A DNA stretch of 64,000 bases, from positions 14,434 through 78,433 of the forward strand of contig DATJAS010000029.1 of assembly GCA_035516035.1 (NCBI GenBank), written 5' to 3'. This stretch comes from Fen-1273 sp035516035 (GTDB lineage Bacteria; Bacteroidota; Ignavibacteria; UBA10030; UBA6906). Position 1 is the first letter of the stretch; every line of letters begins with the position of its first letter. Of this stretch, positions 17,367 to 25,467 are shown piece by piece. Made by a program: the position numbers and the translations under genes. The notes beneath the pieces are model-generated. The model worked only from the letters and a program-made list of their open reading frames with translations. It was not told the DNA's origin and made no database searches.

Positions 17367-18050
17367 GTGCTATCATTCATCCACACGCAGGACCTTGCAA
17401 AGCAGTACGCGCTCGGCAGGGTGAGTGTGCCGGCGCTCCGCGATATCACGCTGGATATGGAGAAGGGGGAGTTTGCCACGATCTGCGGCCCGTCCGGCAG
17501 CGGCAAGACGACGCTGCTTAACATGCTCGGGTTCATCGACACCCCCACGGCTGGGAAGGTCTATTTTGAAGGTGCCGAGATCAGATACAACGGCCTTTCC
17601 GGGCTCCACAGGCTCCGCCTGGAGAAAATCGGCTTCATATTCCAGACATTCAATCTTATCCCGGTTCTTTCGGCGTACGAGAACGTCGAATACCCGCTCC
17701 TCCTGACCAGGAAAAGCTCGCGCGAACGGAAGGCGCTCGTCGAGAAAATCCTCCGGGAAGTGAAGCTGTGGGACTGGCGGAAGCACAAGCCGAACGAGCT
17801 CTCCGGGGGGCAGCGCCAGCGCGTGGCGATCGCCCGCGCGCTGGTCAACAGCCCGGGTCTCGTGCTGGCCGACGAGCCGACCGCGAACATAGACTCCGCC
17901 ACGTCCGCCGAGATCCTGGACCTGATGCGGACGCTGAACGAGGAAGAGCACGTGACGTTCCTGTTTTCCACGCACGACCCGACGGTCGTCGCGTACGCAA
18001 AGAGAATCATTCGCCTGCACGACGGCTCGATCGTCGAAGGGCACGCCTGA
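17367..18050 (+). CDS. ABC transporter ATP-binding protein (MacB/LolD type)
   Basis: 227 residues starting at a GTG preceded by AGGAGGGAG. Walker A GPSGSGKTT (near 39-47), Q-loop in FIFQTFNLIPVLSAYENV, signature LSGGQRQRVAIARAL, Walker B LVLADEPTAN and switch His in FSTHDP are all intact. The insertion-free sequence and the ENVEYPLLL motif are typical of ATPases that partner FtsX-type permeases (LolD, MacB, FtsE). It powers the permease encoded 17 bp downstream, and is the first gene of a six-gene operon. Confidence 0.93.
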   Translation: MLSFIHTQDLAKQYALGRVSVPALRDITLDMEKGEFATICGPSGSGKTTLLNMLGFIDTPTAGKVYFEGAEIRYNGLSGLHRLRLEKIGFIFQTFNLIPVLSAYENVEYPLLLTRKSSRERKALVEKILREVKLWDWRKHKPNELSGGQRQRVAIARALVNSPGLVLADEPTANIDSATSAEILDLMRTLNEEEHVTFLFSTHDPTVVAYAKRIIRLHDGSIVEGHA

Positions 18051-18067
18051 CACCGGGAGACTACGCC

Positions 18068-19294
18068 ATGTTCAAATTCATCAAGCTTGCCACCAAGAAC
18101 GTGTTCCGGAACCGGCGCCGGACAATCATCACCGGCCTCGTCCTCGTCTTCGGCGCGACCGCGCTGATTCTCGCCGGGGGGTTCGTCTCGTTTTCGTTTC
18201 GCGGCCTGAGCGAGAACACGATCCGGAGCCAGCTCGGCCACATCCAGATCTATCACGCCGGCTTCTTCGACAGGGAGGAAGAGAAGCCGCTCGAGCTGGG
18301 GCTCGACTCGGTCGACGTGCTCCAGGCAAAGATCGCCGGAGCCCCGTACGTCCGGTTCAGCATGGCCCGCGTGGAGTTCATGGGGCTCCTGTCCAACGGT
18401 GAGAAGTCCGCCGTCTTCATCGGGCGGGGGGTCGAGCCTGAGCAGGAGATGGCGCTCACCGGGAACCGCACGCCCATGGACACCGGTGCATTCCTCGGCC
18501 AGAACGGGGCCGGCGGCCAGGACGCGGAAGTCGTGGTCGCCCGGGGCCTTGCAAAGTCGCTCAAGGCGAAGATCGGCGACTACCTCACGCTGATGACGAC
18601 GACCTCGAAAGGCGCCCTGAACGCGATGGACGTGAAAGTCGTGGGGATTTATTCCACCGGCGTCCCCGAGTACGATGAGCGGGCGCTCATGGTCGATCTC
18701 AAGACCGCGCAGCAGCTCCTGGTGACGCGCAGGGTGTCGAAGATCGTGGTGGTCCTGGACGAGACTGACCACACACGCCAGGCCGCGACGGCACTCGCCG
18801 GCCTGCTCCCCGGGACGTCGCTCCGGAGGTGGGACGAGCTGGCCACGTTCTACAAGGCGGTCGTCCAGCTCTACAGCGCCATCTTCGCGTTTCTCGGTGT
18901 CATCATCTTCGTCATCGTCGTCCTGAGCAGCTCCAACACGATGATGATGTCGATCTTCGAGCGGACGAAAGAGATCGGCACGCAGCTCGCCGTGGGCACG
19001 TCCCGGCTCCGCCTGCTGGTGAACTTCCTGTACGAGGGGCTGATGGTCGGCGTCTTCGGCGGGCTTCTCGGTCTCGCGATTGCGGGGGGGCTGGCTGAGC
19101 TGATCAATCACTCCGGTCTTCGCATGCCCCCGCCCCCCGGTGGCACCACCGGCTATCCGCTCATGGTCGACCTCGTGCCCGCCGTGTTCGTCGGGGTCTT
19201 TTTGCTTATCGTGGTGACGACGGTGCTCTCTACCATCGCGCCGGCCGTCAGGGCGTCGCGCATGAAGATCGTCGACGCTCTGGGTCACGTGTAG
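18068..19294 (+). CDS. FtsX/MacB-type ABC transporter permease
   Basis: 408 residues from an ATG at 18068; the reading frame is open much further upstream but that is antisense shadow. One N-terminal membrane segment (IITGLVLVFGATALILAGGF) is followed by a large periplasmic domain (about 45-275). Three C-terminal segments follow: around AIFAFLGVIIFVIVVLSSSN, LMVGVFGGLLGLAIAGGLAEL and AVFVGVFLLIVVTTVLSTIAP. The conserved coupling region MMMSIFERTKEIGTQLAVGT precedes the second of these. This topology fits LolC/E and MacB mechanotransmission exporters rather than importers. With LolA-like and barrel proteins next door, transport of a lipoprotein or lipid across the periplasm is plausible. Confidence 0.92.
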   Translation: MFKFIKLATKNVFRNRRRTIITGLVLVFGATALILAGGFVSFSFRGLSENTIRSQLGHIQIYHAGFFDREEEKPLELGLDSVDVLQAKIAGAPYVRFSMARVEFMGLLSNGEKSAVFIGRGVEPEQEMALTGNRTPMDTGAFLGQNGAGGQDAEVVVARGLAKSLKAKIGDYLTLMTTTSKGALNAMDVKVVGIYSTGVPEYDERALMVDLKTAQQLLVTRRVSKIVVVLDETDHTRQAATALAGLLPGTSLRRWDELATFYKAVVQLYSAIFAFLGVIIFVIVVLSSSNTMMMSIFERTKEIGTQLAVGTSRLRLLVNFLYEGLMVGVFGGLLGLAIAGGLAELINHSGLRMPPPPGGTTGYPLMVDLVPAVFVGVFLLIVVTTVLSTIAPAVRASRMKIVDALGHV

Positions 19295-19306
19295 GAGGAT
19301 ACGCCA

Positions 19307-20083
19307 ATGCGCAACAGCGTCAGCATACGCCTTTCGACCGCCGCGCTCGCTGCGGCCACCTTCCTGGCGGGCGGGACGTCGTACCGCCCGGCCTTCGCGC
19401 AGGAGGGATCCCGCCCCGATCCCCGGAAACTGCTCGAGCAGGCCGACCTGAGCCGCAACGGCTGGGACACGTTCGAAGTGACGGCCGTGATCCGCAACTA
19501 CCAGAACGGCGAGCTGAAGGACGAAGGGAGCTTCGACACATACATCAAGGGGGCCGACAGGACGCTCGTGAAGTTTATGAACGTCGATGTGAAGGGGCAG
19601 TACCTCCTCATGCTCGAGGATGCGATGTGGATCTACCTCCCCAACACGAGAAAGCCCATCAGGATCACGCCGCTCCAGCGGCTCCTGGGCGACGCATCCA
19701 ACGGCGACGTGGCCCGGACGCGATGGGCGGGGGACTACGACGTCACGCTCAAGGGGGAGGAGAAGGTGGACGACGTCGCGTGCTACGTCCTGGACCTCGT
19801 CGCCCGGAGCGACGGGGCGACGTACAACCACGTTATCCTGTGGGTCAGGACGGAAGACTCCAGGCCCCGCAAGGCGGAGATCTACCTCACCTCCGGGAAG
19901 CACTACAAGACGATCTTCTACGATACGTTCAGCGTCGTGCACGGTCGGCTCCTCCTGGCGCAGATGACGATCATCGACCGGCTCCGGGAAGGGAGCACGA
20001 CGACGATGACGTTCAACGGGTACAACCCCCGGGAGATACCCGAGAAATGGTTCAACAAGGACTACCTGGAGAAACTCCGGTGA
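19307..20083 (+). CDS. LolA-like outer-membrane lipoprotein-sorting protein
   Basis: 258 residues with a signal peptide ending around ...SYRPAFAQ. The mature part reads as an incomplete beta-barrel like LolA/LolB (KGADRTLVKFMNVDVKGQYL, MLEDAMWIYLPNTRKPIRI, DYDVTLKGEEKVDDVACYVL, RKAEIYLTSGKHYKTIFYD) and matches proteins annotated as outer membrane lipoprotein-sorting protein. The WIYLPNTRK and RTRWAGDYDV segments are typical. It sits between an FtsX-type permease and an outer-membrane barrel, so a periplasmic carrier role for cargo extruded by the ABC transporter is inferred. Its stop overlaps the next start (GTGA). Confidence 0.87.
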   Translation: MRNSVSIRLSTAALAAATFLAGGTSYRPAFAQEGSRPDPRKLLEQADLSRNGWDTFEVTAVIRNYQNGELKDEGSFDTYIKGADRTLVKFMNVDVKGQYLLMLEDAMWIYLPNTRKPIRITPLQRLLGDASNGDVARTRWAGDYDVTLKGEEKVDDVACYVLDLVARSDGATYNHVILWVRTEDSRPRKAEIYLTSGKHYKTIFYDTFSVVHGRLLLAQMTIIDRLREGSTTTMTFNGYNPREIPEKWFNKDYLEKLR

Positions 20084-21426
20084 CGTCCGTCGGCCCTGGG
20101 GCAAGACCGGTAGATCCATATCGCATCCTCGAGGTGAGGAGAGCGATTCGAGTCGCGCCCGGCGGAGTGCTCATCGCGGTGCTCATGGCCTGCTCCGCGC
20201 CTGCGGGAGCGCAGGATCTGGACTACCGCATATCGGCCGTGGACGAGGCTACGGCGTGGCACCTGAATCCCGCCACGCCGTACAATGCCGGAAACGCCAT
20301 CGTGCCCCAGCCCGTCCGGGGCAATACCGGCACCGCTGATGCCGCACTCGGGTATGGCATCTTCTCGACATCGCTCGGGTTCACCGCCGTTGCGAGCGAC
20401 ATCCAGCGGCCGGACTACCGGTTCGATGTCCGCGAGGTGGCGGTCGACCTCTCGCTCGGCGAGTCGTGGGACCTCCTCCTGGGAAAGAAAATCCTCAAGT
20501 GGGGAACGGGCTATGCGTTCAACCCGACGGGCGTGATCGAGCCCCAGCGCTCCCCCTCGGACCCCACCGACCGCCTCAACCAGAACGAGGGGCGGAATCT
20601 CGTGTCGCTGACCGGGTTCATCGGCAAAAGCTCGCTCACGGCGGTCTACCTGAACGATGCGGTGTATGCGCATTCCTCTCTGGCCTGGGGAAAGAACGAA
20701 ATCGCGCTTCGCGCGTACACGTTTCTCTCCGGGCTGGACCTCTCGCTCGTCGCTCACTACAGGGAGGGGGACAGGCTCGAACTGGGCGCCAACACCTCGT
20801 ACGTGGTCGGCAACGACCTCGAGCTTCACGGCGAGGTGCTCGCGAAACGGGGCTCCTCCATGCTGTACCATGCCATACTGCAGTCCGATGATCCCGCGCA
20901 GGAGTTCACCGCCTTTCCGTACGCGGCGGCCGACGATGATTCCCGTGAGATCTTCTGCAAGCTCCTGGCCGGGGGGCAGTTCACCTTCGCCAACGGCATC
21001 AACGTGGCGCTCGAGTACTACCACAATCAGGAGGGACTCACTCTCCGGGAATGGAAAAGGTGGATGAACTTCGTTAACTTTCAGGATGCCGTGCAAAGGG
21101 GAGCCGTCGCGGTGGACCCGTCGCTGATTGCCCCTTCGCGGCTGAATCTTCTCTGGTCGCTCCTCACGCTCTCACCGCGCGGTACCATGAGAGACTACGT
21201 GTTCCTCCGCGGAGCGTACGCGGAGGAGGGCTGGAGCTGCGAGGCCATCTGTTTCATGAATGCAGCCGACGCGAGCGTGGCCCTCATCCCGACGCTCACA
21301 TGGAAGGCCTCCGCTCCCGTCTCCGTCTACGCGCGGTACACCGGCTACCTCGGGAGCAACGGCTCGGAGTTCGGATCCCTCTTCACGACGTCCGGCCTCG
21401 GTCTCGGCATCGGAGTCCAGCTATGA
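20080..21426 (+). CDS. Outer-membrane beta-barrel protein, DUF1302/porin-like
   Basis: 448 residues from a GTG at 20080 overlapping the previous stop, with GGAG in good position. A GTG near 20134 is an alternative start for a shorter signal peptide ending ACSAPAGAQD. The mature protein alternates short amphipathic strands rich in Tyr, Ser and Leu with loops (DLLLGKKILKWGTGYAFNPT, LVAHYREGDRLELGANTSYV, GINVALEYYHNQEGLTL) and ends in LGLGIGVQL, the expected hydrophobic final strand for barrel insertion. The family assignment is tentative. Neighbours suggest it is the outer-membrane end of the ABC/LolA system. Confidence 0.75.
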   Translation: MTSVGPGARPVDPYRILEVRRAIRVAPGGVLIAVLMACSAPAGAQDLDYRISAVDEATAWHLNPATPYNAGNAIVPQPVRGNTGTADAALGYGIFSTSLGFTAVASDIQRPDYRFDVREVAVDLSLGESWDLLLGKKILKWGTGYAFNPTGVIEPQRSPSDPTDRLNQNEGRNLVSLTGFIGKSSLTAVYLNDAVYAHSSLAWGKNEIALRAYTFLSGLDLSLVAHYREGDRLELGANTSYVVGNDLELHGEVLAKRGSSMLYHAILQSDDPAQEFTAFPYAAADDDSREIFCKLLAGGQFTFANGINVALEYYHNQEGLTLREWKRWMNFVNFQDAVQRGAVAVDPSLIAPSRLNLLWSLLTLSPRGTMRDYVFLRGAYAEEGWSCEAICFMNAADASVALIPTLTWKASAPVSVYARYTGYLGSNGSEFGSLFTTSGLGLGIGVQL

Positions 21427-22460
21427 ACAGGAAGGAGATCCTCCGCTCGCTGGCCTTCATGGCCGTGATCACGCTCGTGGTCGCCGCCGGGCTCACCTAC
21501 GCAAACCCGGCGAACTGGGCTAAGGTCCTCGTCTGTTCGCTCGTCTTCACGCTCTGCATCGGCAGCTCGATCCACGGGATGATTACGCTCGCCCAGCGCC
21601 GGCTCGCCGGGCTGGGGCAATGGGCGCGGCTTTCGGTGTTGTTCCTGATCTATCTTGTCGCAGGGTTCGCCGGGACGGAGATCGGGTATTTTCTCCTCCG
21701 TTCATTTCTCTACTCCGGGACGCTTGACCTAGGGAGCCACGTGCGGCTCCTCCTCTTCAATCTCGTCCTCGCGACGATATTCGGGAGCGTGGCGTTCGTC
21801 TACTATTCACTCCTGGGGCGGGCGTCGGCCATGGCGCGGACGCTCAGGGAGAAGGAGATCAACGAAGAGCGTCTGGAGCGTCTCCGGATGCGCGCCGAAC
21901 TCGACGCCCTCCAGGCGAAGGTGAACCCCCATTTCCTCTTCAACACGCTCAATTCGATCGCCAGCCTCATTTCCGAGAACCCGGCTGCCGCCGAGGCGAC
22001 CGTGGAAAAGCTCTCCGGGCTTTTCCGGTACACGCTCCAGCGCGGCCAGCAGGGCGATGTGGCGCTCAGCGAGGAACTGGAAATCGTCCGCACATATCTC
22101 GAGATCGAGAAAGTCCGGTTCGGCGACCGGCTCCGGTTCTCCATACGCGCGGGAGAAGGGGCGGGGGAGGTCAGGGTGCCCCCCCTCATCATCCAGCCTC
22201 TCGTGGAGAACAGCATCAAGCACGCGATCGCTGCCGACCCGGCCGGGGGATCGATCGAGGTGGATGCCGCGCTTGCAGGGAGTGCCTGCGTCATTACCGT
22301 GACGGACTCGGGGCCCGGGTTCGAGCCCTCCGAGGGAGGATTCGGCCTGAAGAGCATCAGCGACCGGCTCAAACTGGTGTACGGGGAGAGGGCGTCTATC
22401 GGGATCGCGCATGACGGGATCTCGTTGATCCGGATTTCGATCCCGGTGGATATGAAATGA
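21423..22460 (+). CDS. LytS-type (His_kinase domain) membrane sensor kinase
   Basis: 345 residues; the ATG overlaps the previous stop (ATGA). Four N-terminal membrane segments occupy about 1-140. A linker coiled coil (ARTLREKEINEERLERLRMR) leads to the His_kinase family motif LQAKVNPHFLFNTLNSIASL with the phosphoacceptor His. The HATPase domain has PPLIIQPLVENSIKHAI and DSGPGFEPSEGGFGLKSI. This kinase class pairs with LytTR regulators; its partner overlaps it by 4 bp. It probably senses membrane or envelope state and controls this exporter operon or other targets. Confidence 0.92.
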   Translation: MNRKEILRSLAFMAVITLVVAAGLTYANPANWAKVLVCSLVFTLCIGSSIHGMITLAQRRLAGLGQWARLSVLFLIYLVAGFAGTEIGYFLLRSFLYSGTLDLGSHVRLLLFNLVLATIFGSVAFVYYSLLGRASAMARTLREKEINEERLERLRMRAELDALQAKVNPHFLFNTLNSIASLISENPAAAEATVEKLSGLFRYTLQRGQQGDVALSEELEIVRTYLEIEKVRFGDRLRFSIRAGEGAGEVRVPPLIIQPLVENSIKHAIAADPAGGSIEVDAALAGSACVITVTDSGPGFEPSEGGFGLKSISDRLKLVYGERASIGIAHDGISLIRISIPVDMK

Positions 22461-23209
22461 CGATGCGACTGCGCGCGGTGGTCGTCGACGACGAAGAGCT
22501 TGCCCGAAAGCGCCTGGTGAAGCTCCTGCGCGCCTTCGGGAGCGAGATCGAGATCGCGGGAGAAGCGGCCCACGGGGAGGAGGCGGTGGGCGTGATCACC
22601 TCGACGCGCCCGGACGTCGTGTTCCTCGACGTGCAGATGCCGGGGTTCGACGGGTTCGAGGTGGCGCGCCGCCTCGAGGTGAAGCCCTTCATCGTATTCG
22701 TGACGGCGTACAACGAGTACGCCCTCCGGGCGTTCGAGGAGAACTCGATCGATTATCTCCTGAAGCCCGTCGAGCACGCGCGCCTGGAAAAGACCGTCGG
22801 GAAGTTGCGCCGGCTTTTTGGTGCCTCGTCGCTGCGGATGGACGCGAACGTTGAGAAAATGCTTGCGCGGCTCGCCTCCCCTCCCCCCGAGCGCATCAAG
22901 GTGACGCTGGGAGACAGGATCATCCTCGTGGACCTCGCCGACGTCGTCTATTTCGAAGCGAGGGAGAAGTATACCTATCTCCACACGCTGGAGAAAGAGT
23001 ACGCGATCGACGGGACGCTGGCGGATCTGGAGGGAACGCTGGGGGGAGGGAATTTCGTGCGGATACACCGGTCGTACATCGTCAACGTCCGCTTTATCCG
23101 GGAGATCGTCCGGTGGTTTGCCGGCAGGTACAAGGTGCGTCTCAAGGACGCACCCGGCACGGAGCTCGTCGTCTCCCGCGGCTACGCCGACGCCATTCGG
23201 AATCTCTGA
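22457..23209 (+). CDS. LytTR-family response regulator
   Basis: 250 residues. The receiver domain has the acidic pair VVDDEELAR, phosphoacceptor Asp in VVFLDVQMPGFDGFEV, and KP in IDYLLKPVEHARL. The LytTR DNA-binding domain covers about 145-250, with ERIKVTLGDRIILVDLADVV, YFEAREKYTYLHT and the conserved FVRIHRSYIVN near 200-212. It is the last gene of the operon beginning at 17367 and ends 4 bp from the convergent trehalase gene. Confidence 0.93.
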   Translation: MTMRLRAVVVDDEELARKRLVKLLRAFGSEIEIAGEAAHGEEAVGVITSTRPDVVFLDVQMPGFDGFEVARRLEVKPFIVFVTAYNEYALRAFEENSIDYLLKPVEHARLEKTVGKLRRLFGASSLRMDANVEKMLARLASPPPERIKVTLGDRIILVDLADVVYFEAREKYTYLHTLEKEYAIDGTLADLEGTLGGGNFVRIHRSYIVNVRFIREIVRWFAGRYKVRLKDAPGTELVVSRGYADAIRNL

Positions 23210-23213
23210 CCTG

Positions 23214-24923
23214 TCACCTTCTTTTGAACACCCACTCCGGCGGCGCGAGCCGGTTGAGCGCATCGACGAGCGTCGGCGTCAGGATGTTTAACCCGACCTG
23301 GTACGAAGCGTTCGTCCACGCGAACCCGAATGGCGAGGACGCGGAGGGGGAAGCCCCGATGTTCCCGTACTCCGCCTGGACGTTGCCCGTCCTCTGCTCG
23401 ACGTCGAATTTCTCCGGGATGCTCCCCCCCTGCTGGACGGCGTTCTGCGTGATGGTGTAGAGCCACCGGTACGCGAGCCGCCGGGCGATGTTGTCGTATC
23501 CGTAGTCGACAAGGCCCTGCCACAGGAGCATCTGGTGCGGCGCCCAGCCGTACGGGTAATCCCACTGACAGGCCGGCCGCGCGTCGTTGAGGGGCCCGCG
23601 GGAGACGAGCGCCGACGAGGCGATCCCGCCGGGAACCTCAAGCAGCGGGAGTACTCCCTGCAGCACCCGCCTGGCCTGTTCCTTCGTCGCTGCCCCGGCC
23701 CAGAGGGGATAGAACGTCGTCGCGCTGATGTACCTGGTCTGTTTCCCGTGGACGAAGTCGTAGTCGAAGTACATCCCCAGCTCCGCGTTCCAGAGGTACC
23801 GGTCGATCAGTTCCCGTCGCCTTGCGGCGCGCTCCTTCCATGAATCCGCTTTCGCAGTGGAGCCGTCATTCAGGCGGAGCGTGCCCTCGAATTCCGTGGC
23901 AAGCGCGGCCGCGACGTCCGACTCGATCTTGTAGAGGAGCGAATTCAGATCGACGGTGACAAGGTCCGCGCAGCAACCGATCAGGCGGTACGTGGAGTCG
24001 TGGCCCGATTCCCGCATGGCGCGGTCGTGGACGAAATAGGCGTCCAGCGCCCTGTCCTCGAGCTGCCGCGAGCGGTAAAGCTCCCTGAACAGCTCGAGCG
24101 TCATTCCCCTCCGGAGCGCGTGCGGGGCAAGATACGCGTCGAAGTGACCGCGCTCCGCCTCAAGCGGCATCCCCGTACCGGCGTCGAAGTACCTGCTCAG
24201 CCCCGTTTCCGTCCGCCGGTCGAGATTCATCCAGACCCTGTGATATTCGCCGATGGCCGCATCGATGACGTCCGCGAACCACGCCTTGTTCTCCGCGGTG
24301 CGGGGAAGCCGGCCGTAGCAGGCGAGTGCCATCGATGTCAGGAAGGGGGGCTGCGAGCGCGTGAGGTAATACGTCCTGTTCGCGTTCAGGATCGCACCGT
24401 AGTGCCTGATCTCGTAGACGAAGTTGTCGACGATGGCGCGGGCGAGGTCGATCCTGCCGTCCTTCAGGAGCCCGAGGAGTATGAAGTAGCTGTCCCACCC
24501 GTACATCTCGTTAAACCGCCCCCCCGGTACCACGAACGGCCGGCCGTCGGACCCCCGGGGTGACGAATCCGCGAGTCCCAGCGCCAGTATGCCGTTCGTG
24601 CCGTTGAGCCCTCGGATGAACTCTGGCGTGACCACCTCCGGGAGGACCACCATGCGGAGGTTCCACTCGGGGTGGCTTTCCGCGAGGTGGCCGAAATAGC
24701 GGGCCGATTCCGGATCGTCCCGCGGCACGTAGATGTACCTGACGTCGTCGTGCGACGGCGTCTTTTCATCTTCCAGCACCGCCGGGAGACCCTGGGCGTC
24801 GATCGTACGCGTGAGGCCGTCCCAGAATTCCTCCCGGATGTGACGCGAGATCCGCTGCACCGGTTTCTCGAACAACCTGTCGGCGTCAAGCTCCGCCGTC
24901 GCGACTTCCCCCTCGTTCATCAT
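23214..24923 (-). CDS. Trehalase-family glycoside hydrolase (GH37)
   Basis: 569 residues, no signal peptide, so probably cytosolic like TreF. The two GH37 signatures are present: PGGRFNEMYGWDSY at 133-146 and QWDYPYGWAPHQ near 465. The (alpha/alpha)6 toroid is supported by repeated helix patterns throughout. Expected activity is hydrolysis of alpha,alpha-trehalose to glucose. The start at 24923 (tandem ATGATG) has GAGGAGGGGGG upstream. The next gene on the strand, a small unknown one, lies 15 bp upstream and is probably cotranscribed. Confidence 0.9.
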   Translation of the reverse strand: MMNEGEVATAELDADRLFEKPVQRISRHIREEFWDGLTRTIDAQGLPAVLEDEKTPSHDDVRYIYVPRDDPESARYFGHLAESHPEWNLRMVVLPEVVTPEFIRGLNGTNGILALGLADSSPRGSDGRPFVVPGGRFNEMYGWDSYFILLGLLKDGRIDLARAIVDNFVYEIRHYGAILNANRTYYLTRSQPPFLTSMALACYGRLPRTAENKAWFADVIDAAIGEYHRVWMNLDRRTETGLSRYFDAGTGMPLEAERGHFDAYLAPHALRRGMTLELFRELYRSRQLEDRALDAYFVHDRAMRESGHDSTYRLIGCCADLVTVDLNSLLYKIESDVAAALATEFEGTLRLNDGSTAKADSWKERAARRRELIDRYLWNAELGMYFDYDFVHGKQTRYISATTFYPLWAGAATKEQARRVLQGVLPLLEVPGGIASSALVSRGPLNDARPACQWDYPYGWAPHQMLLWQGLVDYGYDNIARRLAYRWLYTITQNAVQQGGSIPEKFDVEQRTGNVQAEYGNIGASPSASSPFGFAWTNASYQVGLNILTPTLVDALNRLAPPEWVFKRR

Positions 24924-24938
24924 GGTTCCCCCCCTCCT

Positions 24939-25328
24939 CTACTGTCGCTCCGCCCGGTCCGGGACGTTTCTCCCGAAATACCGGCCTGTTCTTTCAAGAA
25001 CCGCCAGAGTTTCATCCCGGGTCTCTCCCCATTCCCCCGGGCCCGGGTACCGGAGTTTCTCCCCTGCGTGCAGCATCTCGTTCTTCAGTCTCTCAATTCG
25101 CCCGATCTCCTCGAATATCGCTTTCTTGGCGTCGATCCTCGAGTGCCCGGCTGCCTGCGCGAGCCGGTCCAGCTCCGCGTTCATTGCCCTGAGAGACCTG
25201 AAGAGGGCCCGCGAGAGCGATTCCTGTTCGAGTGCAACCGACTCCTCCGGCCGGCAGACCCAGAGCCGAAGGAGTGAAAGAGCCGAGACCGGACCCGCAA
25301 GAAAGTTGATTGCACCCCAGGCATCCAT
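24939..25328 (-). CDS. Small helical protein of unknown function upstream of trehalase
   Basis: 129 residues from an ATG at 25328, chosen because GGGGGG precedes it; the frame is open further upstream without a good start. A weakly hydrophobic N-terminus (MDAWGAINFLAGPVSALSLL) is followed by charged helices (RSLRAMNAELDRLAQAAG, KAIFEEIGRIERLKNEML). I do not recognise a family. It is 15 bp upstream of the trehalase start and likely in the same transcript. Confidence 0.6.
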   Translation of the reverse strand: MDAWGAINFLAGPVSALSLLRLWVCRPEESVALEQESLSRALFRSLRAMNAELDRLAQAAGHSRIDAKKAIFEEIGRIERLKNEMLHAGEKLRYPGPGEWGETRDETLAVLERTGRYFGRNVPDRAERQ

Positions 25329-25380
25329 GTTCCCCCCAGTGCCGTGGAACAGGTGAGCATGTGAGCAATCAAGCGGAATC

Positions 25381-25404
25381 TTCTCCCCCCGCAATCGGGG
25401 AGAA
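25381..25404. terminator. Hairpin downstream of the PLP decarboxylase gene
   Basis: Perfect 8-bp inverted repeat TTCTCCCC / GGGGAGAA with an 8-base loop, in the gap between the decarboxylase stop (25468) and the next minus-strand gene. No long U-run follows on the minus strand, so intrinsic termination is uncertain. Confidence 0.4.
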
Positions 25405-25467
25405 TGTGTAATTAGGCCCCTCGCGCCTTCCCTGCAGGCCATCGCGTCAACTACCTAGGGCGTTCAG

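Noticed and set aside
17561..20119. 852-codon minus-strand open frame opposite the ABC/LolA operon
   Set aside because: Its composition (His, Asp, Arg and Glu in long low-complexity runs) is that of an antisense shadow; the plus-strand genes show intact Walker, LolA and FtsX features.
21803..23263. 486-codon minus-strand frame opposite the LytS/LytTR genes
   Set aside because: No recognisable domain; both plus-strand genes have complete catalytic motifs.
23386..23430. Possible frameshift at G/C homopolymers near the trehalase 3' end
   Set aside because: The trehalase frame is continuous through both GH37 signatures to a normal stop.
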